From NCBI RefSeq assembly GCF_001522545.3, contig NC_031769.1, forward strand, positions 7,250,625-7,314,624: 64,000 nt of DNA, in the 5' to 3' direction. This stretch comes from Parus major (lineage: Eukaryota; Chordata; Aves; Passeriformes; Paridae). The notes under the pieces were generated by a model. It searched no databases. It was not told the origin of the DNA and saw only the letters and a list, made by a program, of their open reading frames with translations. A program made the translations under genes and the position numbers. This document shows positions 27,051-39,121 of this stretch, piece by piece. Position 1 is the first letter of the stretch. Every line of letters begins with the position of its first letter.

Positions 27051-30000
27051 AGTGTCAGGAACTATGGAATTAGGTTGAGCCCTTAGTTTGACCTCAGCCA
27101 CATAAATTTTTATGTTTTCTAGAAAAGGTTGCTGAATTGTTCAGCAGCCCTGCAAAATAGCACTTTTTTTTCCACCTGACTCAATTAGACAACTGTGAAA
27201 GAAGATTAATTGCTCTGAAATCAATTGTACTGCAGGGCTATTGCTGACATCAGCAGAAGATAATGTCAACACATGAAAATGTAGATTTGGTATGGTAATC
27301 TAAAACAGTTTTATACAATTTGCATACACATAGCTACTTTTTAACACTCATTTTATGTCTATTACAGTGATTTAATGGAAGTCAGTGTAGACCTACACTG
27401 CAACAAGTGAGAGAAAAACTTGGTTGCATAGAATAAAAGGTCATTTTCCATCCCTGAAACACGTGTCAGGAAAGGCGAATATGAACAATGAGTTCTCCCT
27501 AACTGGCTAAAAATACTTGCTTTCACACTCCACAATAGTAATCGATTTGGACATGTGGTTGGTGCTTTGAGATGATCTAGTAATTGATTTTAAAACAGAT
27601 GGCAGCTGTCAAATAAGCATTTGTATTTATTTGATGTTTCTATGAGAACCCTTGGGGTTTCACTCTCTCAGTAGTCTTTGTTTTCTCCTTTCCCAGACCC
27701 TCTTGCTGTTCTCTGATCTCTCTTCCTCTCATGTTCTTTTGATACATCCTACTGACAATTTCTTTTGAGCTTTCTTTCCCAACATAAGCCATGGCCTTTA
27801 TGTCAGGCTTTAATTTCATTTTGCTTAAAATTCCTTTTTATTAACAGTTTTAATAAAACAGCAAAATGTCTTCAGCACACCAAATATTTCATGATCTGAG
27901 CATCAGCTACAATACATCACACAAACAGAACCATTGGCTACCCTCCCCAGAACTGCTGTACTTCACAAAATCAGCAAGAAATAGCACTGGTCCTGAGAGC
28001 TTTTGAACCTTAAATTGCTAATGTCTTCGAATTTTATTTTTTTATGTTTTTAGTGATAGAAAAGAGTTGCAATGGTACAGGTCAGACTGTCAGAGGACTG
28101 GTCTGTCTGAGCATCTTTGTCTTCTTGTGCAAGTCTCTCTTTCTGTTAACTCACATGAAAATTACAAGTTATTTTTGTCTTTTAACAGGAAGGCCCAGGA
28201 AAAGGTGGGGGTTTTTTTACTTGAAAATTATCTTTTTTCTGTTTTTTCTCCTGATACCCAAGTAATCTCTAAGCTACCAATGGATTTCTCAGTCACTCAC
28301 TGGTGAAGGCTTCATCTTTTCCAAGCAGCAAGACAGAACTTTGCCACCTTCAACAGAAAGGCAAAATTCACAAATATGACTCAGGATGGACAAAGGCTGC
28401 AGAACTAGTTGGATTTTAGAGGAGCATGAAGAAACCTCCATGGCCATGGCATTTACATGTATATGTTTGTTAACAAAGAGGAGCTCTGCCAGTCTAGAGC
28501 TCTGTGCAAGCCTGGGAACTGGATTTGTCATGGAAATGTCTTTAGAAATGGCCCAGTGGCAGATTATGGTTCAGAACAGTAAAACCATCTCTGGATTTCC
28601 AAATGTGGTGCATACAACAGTTTGGTTTCTTTTCCAGAATCTTCTGGTTGCCACAGAGGTTGCATAAGATAAAGACCTGGTGCTTTTCCCTGCATTGAGT
28701 CTGTCAAGGAAGTCAGATGTCTAAATGCAGTTCACTGGGACTGTGAATTAGAGATGGATGTGATAATTATAAAATTTTGAATTCTATGGCTAAAGTTGCT
28801 GTACAGGTATCAAAAGGAATAGCAAAATCCACTTGTGAAGGTCTTTACAGGACTGGGATGGATTTTATGCATGGAGGAATGAGCCAGAGGATTTCTGGGG
28901 TCTCTTCCAGATTAATTTGCTGTGGTTCCTTGAGAAGTTTGTTACCTGAAGTGAGATAAAATCTCCATTTCACTGCTCTTTCAATTGCTGTGGGAATTAA
29001 ATTGCAGTTTGAAACAATCTGGTAGCTGCTTAACTTTATATATGCTGGGCTAATTTTTGGTAAGAGACCTGCTAGAAGTGTCCACCCAACTTCTGATCCA
29101 CTGTTCAGTCTTTCCAGGGATTACCCACATGGTATCATAGCCAAATGCTACATCCAATATCCAGATATTAACCACAGCCTGTTGCTTGTCAGCTGAGAAC
29201 CACTGCAAGGGACTTGTCATTCTGCTCCCTGATGTGAGCAGGAGAGCTTCTGTCAGGAAACACATCCTTCACATTCCCATTTTGGGCAGCCTGGCTTACT
29301 CTGGGTGCTGCTCAGGCCTTGATTGCAAAGACAGCCACCCTTATGAAATGAAATGCACTATTGCAGCAACCTTGAATTCATCTCTGGGAACCTTCCTCTC
29401 ATCACACCTCTGGTTTTTTCCTCCAGTTTCTGTTCTCCTCCAATGATACTCAAGCCTCTGACAGGACACATACCCAGTTGTCACTGAATATACTCTGACC
29501 TAGGACTTCAGATCCTCCTCCTGGTGGTCTGTTAACCTAGAATACTCTTTGTTTCACACACCTTTGAAATGATTATTCAATTGGGCCTTACTCAGCTAGA
29601 AAATGGATTAAAATACACATCCTGCAACATTTCCCTGAGCACAAACACCTCACTGGCTGTGCATGTGCCCACTGAAGAGTCACTGCTCGTGAGCAGGGTC
29701 AGCCAGCTGTTTCAGACTGATTCACTATCGAATGTTCTGAGATGGACTGAGCACTGACTTGTCCCAAACCCTGTGCTTGAACCCAGCCAGCAGGTCTGAG
29801 CAGCCCTTGTTCAGCTAAGGCAACCACACACCTTACTCTCACTGTTTTTCAAGTTTGCACACCCTGTTGGGGCTGGCAAGCAAAACTGTGGAGAAAGAAG
29901 GAGCACAAAGCCACCAGGATCTGACTGTGAGGAATCTCAGCAGCTCACTCAGCATCCTGACATCATGTAGCACTCAGCAGCTGCAGTCTCTGGGGAAGAG

Positions 30001-31482
30001 GGCAAAGGGTTTGATCAATTATGACTTTATGCTCTCAGTCAGGAGGTCATGATCCAAATACATAGGGGGGCTTTAGTGATTAAGGAGAATCTGTTTTTTC
30101 ATACACATGAGGCAGGATCTGAACTAACTTTAGAAAGACCCAGCAGTATTGAATGCAGCTGATTTTCAGAGCATGTGCTAAATGCAAACACAAGGAATAA
30201 ACTGTCTCCAAGAACAAATTGTCTGCAAATCAATTTTTCTTTCAGCTGAAAGAAGTTTCTGGTACTAATCCATTCTACAGGCATAAGAATGTTCTCTGGT
30301 TGGCTAAAACTAACTGATCTCTCTAATAGCAGCAAGGTCCTGGCTTTGTTTCAAGGCAAAGGTTCACTCAATTAAATCTCATTAACAGAGGACCACAAAA
30401 CCTGCACTAAAACCTTTCTGGGTGTGTGACCTTCAGCAGAACTGCTTCATTAAGTCTGAGATCCTGGAGAAAATGTTTGCTGAATAAAGTCATTCCTAAT
30501 TAATGTTAAAATGTCAAGGATTCATCTGCCATCCATCTTTACTCCTTTTCCTTTATGCTCTTCATTATCTCTTTAATGGGTAACCAATATAAAAGTCAAA
30601 AGCATCTTTTAAATATACACATAACAGGTGGGACAATGCAGCAAAGCAAATTTGCCAGATGTACTTTCCCATGAAATGTCTTTAACTTCCTAAATATCTT
30701 TCCAAAACCCCACTTACATGCTGCCATTAAGCTTTGATTAATTAATTTGTTATTTCTGAAAACCATACGTATCAAGGATGAATTTTCCCTTGTACCCTTT
30801 CTCATGTTACCTTGAGTTTTATTCCAAGCCATATGCAAGTCTTGATTAACAAAGTGTTTATTTACCTTGTGATAAATATAATTGTCTGTTCTCCAAGGAT
30901 TGCTTATTCAATTTTTTATTTTTTTTTTTAATTAAACAGTGTCTGGTGAGTTTTTACTCTTCAGACCAGAGGGATGTCCTGGTTGGACTGGGGGTCATCA
31001 GAAGGGGGTGTACAAGCCTGGTGGGTCTGAACTGAGAAAATGCCCATCCATTTTTCCAATGACCAGTGATGGCAGCAGGCATTGGAGCTCCTGTGTAGCA
31101 GGACTTCATGGTGAAACAGCCAACAACCTCTTTCATTTTTATTCTCACATTAAAGTAATGGGACCCATCTTCCTGCCCATCAATCTGTAGAGCATATGCA
31201 AGCCCTTCTGGTGGTTTAAATAGCAATGACTCACATGATATTAAGCCTCTTAATGAAAATGGATTACATTATTGTCTTTCACAAAATGGGAGGTTTAAAA
31301 AGCCAAGTTAATGTCTTCCAAATGTCAGTAACTGGAGACACTTTGGACCAAGAGTAAATTTTATAACTTTTCTGCATATCTGTAAGGTGAATTCCTCTTT
31401 ACAATGAAAGGTATTGGATTATATGAAAGGTATGTGAAATTAGAAGCTTATTTGAATTTAAATTTAATGAGAACAAGTTTAG

Positions 31483-31510
31483 TTAATTAAAAGTAATTAA
31501 TTAAAAGTAA
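31483..31510. repeat. Perfect 14-bp tandem duplication
   Basis: The unit ttaattaaaagtaa occurs twice back to back at 31483-31496 and 31497-31510. It is AT-rich slippage-type sequence. Confidence 0.85.
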
Positions 31511-31774
31511 TTTCATGATGGAAATATTGTTTTCTCCTTACATACTTGAACTCTGACATGTTTGCATTGGCATCTTCCTGACCACCTTTTCAATGGTAAT
31601 TATATTACTGAAATACCAAAAATGCCAATATTCAGTGGTATAAAGGATCAGGCTCTAACCCTGGCTACTTTTGGCAAATTGCCTTGCAAAAGTGATTTAA
31701 AAAATGAAGTAGGGGTAAAAGTCAAGATGGTATCCAAGGTACAGACTTTAAGGACTGGTATCTTGAAGTTATAG

Positions 31775-31806
31775 ATTATATATATATTTTATATATATAT
31801 ATATTT
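31775..31806. repeat. AT microsatellite
   Basis: Two runs of alternating AT are separated by a short T run. The repeat lies about 470 bp upstream of the DPP6 exon at 32277. Confidence 0.85.
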
Positions 31807-32276
31807 CATAAGTTATAGAAAATTTCAATATTTATTTATTCCTAACTGGCAACAGAACTAAGGAGGATTTAAATTGTTGCTGAAGTACTTGTATAAACAG
31901 TGTTTGAATTGATTGATATGTGTCTAGTGTGATGCTGTGAACCCTAATCATGTGCAGGACACATGGCAGGAGCAGCAGGGCCTTTTATGCTGTCATGAGT
32001 GTGTACTAATATGAATAATTTGATGTTTCTTCAGCAAAGGTAATTAAGCCTAATAACCTATAAATACAGAGTAATTGTTATCAATTGTGTTCATTTGTGT
32101 ATATGGCATAATTTGATGAGTATTTTTGATTGATATTCCTGTGGCAACCTCCCTGTGCTGTGATCAGACTGGGATTTTCATATCTGCACTGTTTCATTTA
32201 TTACTAACTAGTAATTTACCTCTAATAGCCTTTTTTTTTTTTTCCTTCTGTTCTCTCTCTCTTTTTTTTTAATTAG

Positions 32277-32431
32277 AGGAGATCTTGAAGACTCACATTG
32301 CTCATTGGTGGTCTCCTGATGGCACCAGGCTGGCATATGCAACAATTAATGCCTCCAGAGTCCCCACCATGGAGATCCCCATTTATACAGGCATCCTTTA
32401 CCCTACTGTTAAAACATATCATTATCCAAAG
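32277..32431 (+). CDS. DPP6: DPP6 coding exon 2 of 9 in window
   Basis: The first two bases (AG) complete a Glu codon from the previous exon. The exon then reads [51 protein letters not shown] and ends on a full codon (phase 1 in, phase 0 out). Together with the previous exon it restores YEEE, the equivalent of the DPP4 double-glutamate motif. [11 protein letters not shown] is a typical propeller blade strand of this family. NAS is an N-glycosylation sequon at the place where human DPP6, as I recall, has NDS. Acceptor: T-rich tract and aattag. Donor: AAAG|gtaagg. The frame stays open into the intron for some distance, but homology ends at the donor. Confidence 0.97.
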
Positions 32432-33631
32432 GTAAGGGAAAGTAAAATAATCAGTCCTGCTGCTCTATCAGAAATTAGTAATTGTTTATTTCCAGTAGGC
32501 TCAGACAGGAGACTAATAATGCACACTCATAAACAATGAAAATAAACAGATCCAAGGGAAGATCAGCTGTTCCCCAGAGTCTGTGCTCTCCATCACTCTT
32601 TAGCTGCATTTGTAAAATTGAACTTCTCTGGTCCTGTGAGAATTAGTAATTCAACATAAAATGGAAATAAAATTTTAAAATCCTTGATTTTTACACACAC
32701 AAAAGCAATTGTCCTTCCATGCTGGAACAGATGGAAGTTGAATGGTGTCTGACAGTTTGGAACTTCTATATTTCTATATTTGGATATATTTCTATATTTA
32801 GATATGCTTCTATATTTAGATACATTTCTATATTTAGATTATAGATCATAGATAAGTACACACATACATACATATATTCTGTATTTAGATAGATTCTCTT
32901 TTGTATAGAAAGAAAATGTAGTATATGGGCATCCTTAGAATATCCAGGATGGTCTAATATCAGAGGAGACGTTGGTTTTAGAGATTTGCTGTGCCTGAAA
33001 GACAGAAAAGATTTAAGAGCCAATCTCCCCTTGAGTGCAGAGACCTGCAGTGGATGCACAGCACTGACACAGCTCTCTCCCAGCACAGACTCACTGCTGC
33101 TATTGCTGTCATTTCCTGATCTGAAGCAGCACAGGGGTGTCTGCTGCAGTCATTCCTTCTGGGTTTCTTGCTTTAAGCACTGATTGCCTAAGACCTCACA
33201 TGCTGGTCCAAATTGAGCCATAATTTAGCAGGAGAGGTGCAGGTTTTGTGGAAATCACAATGGTTCAGTAGGGGGTACCTTTTCCTACAGTACAAAATGA
33301 ATCAGTATTTTACTATATCAACCATCATCCTTTTAGTCAACCTTTTGTCAAAAGGTGCAGGAAATAGCAAAATTCCTAGCTGCCATGAAAAGTAGGATTT
33401 TTCACTAAGGTTAGAAGTGTCCTGGGTAAAATTGCCCTTTGTTTGTGCCTGCCTGCCTCTCCACACCTCTGTGCCACATCCCTGGATCTGCAGTCTCCCT
33501 GTGAAAGACCACAGCAGTCCAGTCCACATCCCATTCAATGGGAATGCTTTTTATAGGCCATGGGGATACAATAAATCAAAACCATTCTGTGTTGTATATG
33601 ATATGGTAATTTCTTCTTTTTTAAAATCCAG
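32432..33631 (+). other. DPP6: DPP6 intron, 1.2 kb
   Basis: This is a phase-0 intron with donor gtaagg and acceptor ttttttaaaatccag. It contains the 18-bp minisatellite at 32764-32840 and otherwise shows no gene or recognised repeat. Confidence 0.93.
32764..32840. repeat. 18-bp minisatellite, about four units
   Basis: Units starting ttctatatttrga begin at 32772, 32790, 32808 and 32826, exactly 18 bp apart, with a partial unit before and after. Because the period is a multiple of three, the reverse strand gives an artificial repeated peptide (LNIE-type), which is not a gene. The array lies about 330 bp downstream of a DPP6 donor site. Confidence 0.9.
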
Positions 33632-33729
33632 GCTGGAATGGAAAATCCAACAATTTCTTTGCATGTGATTGGTCTGAATGGGCCCACTCATGACCTGGAA
33701 ATGACTCCCCCGGATGATCAGAGAATGAG
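33632..33729 (+). CDS. DPP6: DPP6 coding exon 3 of 9 in window
   Basis: The exon reads [32 protein letters not shown] and ends with AG of a split Arg codon (phase 0 in, phase 2 out). With the previous exon this gives [19 protein letters not shown], close to the DPP6 propeller. The [12 protein letters not shown] part is characteristic of DPP6. Acceptor: a T-rich tract and ccag at 33628-33631. Donor: ATGAG|gtaggt. The exon is only 98 nt. Skipping it alone would shift the frame, so it is expected to be constitutive. Confidence 0.97.
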
Positions 33730-36700
33730 GTAGGTTCTTCCTCACACTTGAATGCTGACTGGGGTTTTAGATCAGAACCTTTTTTCAAGATCATTTTACA
33801 GTTTTTAACACTGGACCTTTCTCTGCTGCTATTGGAAAGTTTCATTTTGCATAAATCTGCTTTTTTTTTTTTTCAAAATAATTTCCTTTTACCTGTATTT
33901 TATAGAACATTTTATTATAACTGGTTTGCAATCAATAACTCTAAAAGAATCCAAACCTATTTATGCGAAAGAAGATGTATGATCTGTGCTCAAACCAGAT
34001 GGACATTTGCCTTTCAAAAATACAACTTCAGAGCTGTGTACAGCAGGAATTCAGGATCACAGTCTCCCCATCACAGTATCAGAATGGTGGCTCCTGAGCA
34101 ATATAATTTCTCTTTGGTGGCATCCTCTGTAAACAGAGAGAGTCAGAAAGGTTTTAATTACAGCAATAACTTCCAGCTGCAGGATCCAAGTGTTGTTCAT
34201 AAATTTGTTCTATATGGTTATTGCTGGCCGTAATTTATTTGGTTGCAATCAATATTGCAAAATGATACAAAATACATCATAATTAATTAGTGCCTGTATA
34301 TTTCATCAAAACCATGGCAATTGCCATCTCTAGGGATGATAGAAGTAGTGCTGCCAGAGCAATAGGGGTGTATTTTCATTATGCATAAATTTCCTGAAAT
34401 GAGAAGATTAGTGTGATAGTATTTTATTAAAATAGGCAAGAGGGATGTGCTGTACATCCAGTTAAAGAAGGGAGTTTCAAGAAAGCAGGGGAAGCTGGTG
34501 ATAAGGATCTTCCAGCAGACACATCCTATCTGAAGCATTTCAGTGTGCTCAGTACAGATGATATATGGACAGAGTGGTATTTCGTGTTCTTTTTATCTGG
34601 AGCAAAGTGATTTAGTACAATTAATAAAGCTGATAATAAAGTAGAAATATGCCACAGCCTTTTTTCTTTCAAAGCTGAAAGGAGATAGAAATTTTCCACA
34701 GGAATTGGATATTTTTCAAGAAAAGAAACACAACAATAAAATAAAAAAACAAAACAATAAAAAAACCCAAAGCTGATTATAGGAAAACATTCTTGGGGTA
34801 AAAGTGTAATACTGATCACTTTTCTTTTTTAAGTATCTTTCATTCTGAACATTTTTGTCAAGGTCTCTCCAATGCCATGCTTTTCCATGAAAAAAAGAAA
34901 GGGAAGGGAAGGGGTTGAAATTGAAGCAGGGAGAGTAGTGTTGCAATATTTAATGCCTGACAGGCACTTTTTATTTTGGTGAAAACCACTGGACCTCTAG
35001 ATGGTCAGAATTGGACCATGACCCAACTTATTTCTTATATTTGCATCTCAGGTGGAAAACTGAGGGATGATATTATCTCCCTCAAGTGCAGAAATCATCA
35101 CTGGCCCTGGCGTGGGCCAGAAACAAATAAATAATGGGAAAGCTCAGCCAGCTCCAGTCTGGATCTGAGGAGTTCTCTGTGCCCCAGGGACCGTGGGCTG
35201 GGCTGCTGCCTGTCCCATGGTCTGTAACAAATCACTGTCTGCTCTTTGTGGTGGTTGTGGCTTTGTTACCATGGTCACACTGTAGGTATTCATGTTGTAG
35301 GGTCACACCTCGTGTTTGGGAATCCTGTGTCCAGGAGGCAGCTGTGGAAAGCTGGGGTGTGGACAGGGTCCTGGGAGGGTGCTGCACAATGACCTCAGTC
35401 TCAGATGATTGCAAACCAAACCAACAATGTCTTTCCTGGGGTGTGGAAATCCATTGCAAAACTCAGGATGGCTTCACCCTTCCTAACGGGGCTCAGACAA
35501 GGTGTCCCTTCCCTTCTGCTCTGATGTGGATGTCTATAAACACCCTGGTCAAGGACCTGCTAGATTTCATTCTGTGGAGGAAACAGGCTCTCCTTTCAAT
35601 CAGCTGCACATAAAATGTGGGACAGATCAGGGAGAGGGGGCTTGGGAATCGCACTGATTTCCCATTTCTCTCCACTGGCTCTCAACCAGGGCAACTGCAG
35701 GAGCAGCAGATATTTAAAATTAGCTGAGATGGATCACACCTTCTTGTCACATTTTCCTCTGCAAAATTGGAACCATAAAACTTGGGTGTCCTGTAGCAGA
35801 GATGTGAAGGGAAGTAAATGAAATTAAAGACTCCACACTACTCAAAAACTAGAATAATGACTATCCAGGTATCTGCAGTTATCTGTGGGCTGGGTTATCC
35901 ATGGTCTTGATGGCCAGAAGAGGGTTAAGAGAGAAATTGAGACTCCATGCCCTTCTCTGGGGTGGTAGGGAAAGCCATGATTCTCCTAAAACAATCATTG
36001 AAAGTTCATGAGAAAGAACTGCAGCTCCTGTGTTTAAACAGTGAGAAGGATGTAAAAAACTGAATATATGTCCTTGAAACTTTAAATTGGATTTATGGAA
36101 AAAATGCTCCAAGCCACAATAAGTACTAAAATCGCATTCCTTTTCTGGAGAGACTGAATCTGCTCAGTTCATTTTGGAGAGAAAGAAGAGACAGTTATAC
36201 AGTTTAATTTTGCTTTGCTGGTTTTTTTTTCCTCTTAGGGCCTACACTGTTGCTGATAAAGAGTAAAATTACAAGTTTATTTCAGGCCCTAAATTTTCAG
36301 ACTGCTGTTGTCTCACCTGGGCATATCCTTCTCCCCAGTGCAGTGGATGCAAGCATTGAGGCCTTTTGTTCCTTTTTCCCACAGCCAGTTTCAGGCACTA
36401 AATATTACTGAAAAGCACAAAATCAATTTCCAGCTTGTTATTTTTTTAGACAAACAGACCTTTGTGCTTTTGCCCTTTCTCTTCAGTATATGCAGGAGCT
36501 CTTGCCAGAACACAAAGGACTTTCCAGCAGCACAGCACTTTATTTCCAGTGAGAGCAACAATTCCTTATACATATTTTATAGCAAACAAATGAACTAATA
36601 TTTTTTTTATAGACTGTATGCTGCAAAAAATCCTACTTTAAGGATGCTTTGGCCTGCATGGCCCAGCAGTATATTATAACATCACCAGCTTTGGCAGTTC

Positions 36701-38122
36701 AGCCAGAGCTGTGCCCTACAAATGAAGCAGTGGAGCCCTGAATTGCTGCAGAGGTGGACATCTGCTAGCACCATGCCCTGGCTCTGAGAAGGCAACCATC
36801 AGTGATTTTATTCCTGTATTTTCCAGCCCAGCCTAAGTGGTTGCAGTCCCCACTATTGTAGGGGGTTTTTCCTGAAGATACTGATTACAGGAGTGTGCAG
36901 CCCACACCCATGATTTTCTCCAAGGATCATCACAACCTGGATATGTCCAGCAATGAGATGGTGCAGGGACTGTAGGAGGGTGATTTTGCTCAGGCAAACT
37001 GTCTCTGTTGATGCCTTTATGGCAGCCAGCTGCATCTGCTTTGCAGAAACCCTGTGTCTCTCCAAACTCTGTCCTTCTTACTCTGTCTTTTAATGCAACA
37101 CTCCTGGGTGCTTTGGTGTGTAGCTGGCATACTCAGAGGCCATCAACTTTTCATAAGCATAAATACCCCAACCATTGATAGTGAGGGGTCTGAGTCAGCT
37201 CAGGTTAGAGTGCTCAGAATGGAAATGGTTTGCAATTTCTTTTCCACCTGTGTGTAAATTTGTAGCTCCAGGCAGTTCAATCCTTCTTGGAAGACAGAAT
37301 AGCATGAAAGATTCTTTATCTCTGTATTCGTCTCTTCTTTGAAAATAACTTCCAGAAGTGGCAGATAAAACACCTGCACAGCCCTAAAAATGTCATTTTT
37401 AGGGGTTGAAATCCATACATATAGCAGCCTAGAGACTGCCACTCTAGAGACATCAGGACATGATGTTCTTTAAAACCACAGCTCTCTCCTGGACTGTTTG
37501 CCTGCAGCAGCCCCCGACTGCTCTGCCATGTGGCAATTCATTAGTGTGGGAATTCCAAGCACAGAAAGCTCTCAAAACCTTGTAAATGCAGGCTTAGATA
37601 TAGACATGGACACAGGGTTTGATTTAAGGCCTTGGAGAAAGCTTCCAGGCTTAGAATAATAAGAATGTGAGTTTAAATAGAAAGACAGTAAGTTAGGTTG
37701 TAGGAAGTTTTAAGGTTTTAAAGTTAAGATATAGAAGTAGTTATAAAGGTGATAAAAAGTTTCAGGTATAACAAGTAGTTTTATGTGTCATTATATGATT
37801 GGTTAAGAATATAACTTTGCACTGCAGCAAAGACATATAAAACAAAATAATTAGCTGTTGGTGTGAAAGTAGAAACCTTCTTCTGTGGCATTAGTTTATT
37901 GGCTAATTAACCTTTAAAAAACCTTGTGACCTGTAGTCTTGTGTCCACTGACCAAGAACATTTGGTGAATAAGGTGAAGAAGTACTCACTCCTTCATGAG
38001 ACTGTGGAAGAAGAAGAATAAATCATGCTTTAAAATATCTTTAAGCGATCCCGTCTCTCTCGCAAAATCACGATAATTAGGATGGCAGCGTTGTGATCTG
38101 GTTTGTGTGTCTGTGTTTGCAG
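33730..38122 (+). other. DPP6: DPP6 intron, 4.4 kb
   Basis: This phase-2 intron runs from gtaggt to tctgtgtttgcag. It has purine-rich and A-rich stretches (for example 34730-34770 and 34890-34930), a GC-richer patch at about 35130-35480, and a retroviral-type solo LTR at about 37581-38070. A strong acceptor-like tract near 36220-36238 is treated under findings. No other gene was recognised. Confidence 0.92.
37581..38070 (+). mobile_element. Solo LTR of an endogenous retrovirus
   Basis: This is a block of about 490 bp in the same orientation as DPP6. It starts TGTAAATGCAGGC and can end at AAAATCA, giving TG...CA ends. Inside are a TATAAAA box at 37836-37842 and a poly(A) signal AATAAA at 38017-38022 followed by about 50 nt of U5-like sequence, the order expected of an LTR. 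The wording resembles LTRs common in passerine genomes, probably ERVL-type, but the family is not certain. No internal gag, pol or env sequence is next to it, so it is a solo LTR. I could not see a clean target-site duplication, so the exact ends may be off by some bases. It stops about 50 bp before a DPP6 exon. Confidence 0.65.
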
Positions 38123-38246
38123 GGACTACTACATCACCATGGTGAAATGGGCCACCAGCACCAAGGTGGCAGTGAACTGGCTGAACAGGGCCCAGAACGT
38201 GTCCATCCTGACGCTCTGCGACGCCACCACGGGGGTCTGCACCAAG
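38123..38246 (+). CDS. DPP6: DPP6 coding exon 4 of 9 in window
   Basis: The first base completes Arg (AG|G). The exon then reads [41 protein letters not shown] and ends on a full codon (phase 2 in, phase 0 out). [16 protein letters not shown] is diagnostic for DPP6. NVS is a conserved N-glycosylation sequon. The two cysteines in LCDATTGVC correspond to the DPP4 disulfide 328-339. Acceptor: tgtgtctgtgtttgcag, GT-rich rather than a clean C/T tract. Donor: AAG|gtgggg, a weaker donor than those of the other exons. The local base composition is GC- and CpG-rich compared with the introns, as expected of a conserved exon. The LTR ending at about 38070 leaves only about 50 bp for branch point and tract. 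Confidence 0.97.
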
Positions 38247-39082
38247 GTGGGGCAGATGAGCACAGCGCTCACTTGTCTTCAGAGCTCATAACCCCCCCAG
38301 GGAGAAACTATTTAACTTATTTTAGGTGATGAGGAGTCAGCTGGAACACATTAATTTAGGCAGACAGAATATAAACAATGTTCACAATTTTTAATTATTT
38401 TTTTTACCCCAAGAACACTGTGTGTGTTTGAGGGAGAGTGATTACCTATCCTGAAATTTATCTACACACAAGCTCACATACCTCAGCAATCTGCAACCTA
38501 AATATCTTTGCAAAATTCTAGCTGCATTATATGTATTTAGTGGCATTAAAACCAGCTCATGCTTATCTATACATACCTTAATTGTAGGTTATTAATCCCT
38601 TCTATAAATGCAATAATGCAAATGGTGCATTGATGTAAGATCAGCAGATTCCATTAGAGGATTCCATCATTTAAACTGGAATGTGTTTCCAGTGTATAAA
38701 ATTGTTCTAATACACCTATCCCCTGAAAAAGATGCTGCAATTCTGTGCATATGGCATAGTGAGAAGTTTTTCTTTCTTAATAACTTTCATTTCAGCCTTT
38801 ATTTATTTCTTATAAAGATTTATTTCTTTGGGGAATAATATATCCTGTGGATTTATGTGTTTTGTCTTTGTACATAAAATGCTTTCTTGATCTAGTGAAT
38901 GCTTATCCATCAGGGAGGAAAGTTAAGAAAAGCAGCCACTGGATTCCACTCCAGAAGCACATATTTAAATATTTCCTTGTATTTCTGAGCAACCTTTCAA
39001 CTCAAATCCGATAGCTTCCTGCACTGATAGGCAAAATATAATATCTGACAAGTATGGTATTAATGATCTGCTTGTATTTTAG
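38247..39082 (+). other. DPP6: DPP6 intron, 0.8 kb
   Basis: This is a phase-0 intron, AT-rich and without recognised repeats or genes. It starts gtgggg and ends cttgtattttag. Confidence 0.93.
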
Positions 39083-39121
39083 AAACATGAAGATGAGAGT
39101 GACGCCTGGCTGCACAGACAG
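39083..39121 (+). CDS. DPP6: DPP6 coding exon 5 of 9 in window (39 nt)
   Basis: This very short exon encodes exactly 13 residues, KHEDESDAWLHRQ, between two phase-0 introns. It joins CTK upstream and [10 protein letters not shown] downstream, matching the DPP6 order CTKKHEDE...WLHRQNEEP. Human DPP6, as I recall it, has Glu in place of the second Asp. Acceptor: gtattttag at 39074-39082. Donor: CAG|gtaaga, strong. Because both ends are phase 0, the exon could be skipped without a frameshift, removing an acidic surface loop. It is too short to appear in simple ORF searches. Confidence 0.96.

Larger units (their letters stand above)
4551..32276 (+). other. DPP6: DPP6 intron of 27.7 kb
   Basis: This is a phase-1 intron between the exon ending GAA G and the exon starting AG GAG. 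It is bounded by gtagga at 4551 and a pyrimidine-rich tract ending aattag at 32271-32276. I found no further DPP6 exon and no other gene in it. It contains a CA/TA-rich simple repeat near 5240, a CpG-enriched patch at about 7020-7460, short tandem duplications, an antisense CR1 at about 22640-23003, a tRNA-derived SINE at 26921-27050 and AT repeats near 31480-31810. The rest appears to be unique AT-rich sequence. GC-richer stretches such as 25860-26660 give chance open frames of up to about 200 codons with no domain-like content. Confidence 0.9.

Noticed and set aside
30940..30945. Six-nt exon-like segment (T-rich tract, aaacag, TGTCTG, gtgagt)
   Set aside because: It would keep the frame, but such tiny exons are rare and a T run followed by CAG and GTGAGT can arise by chance in a 27-kb intron.
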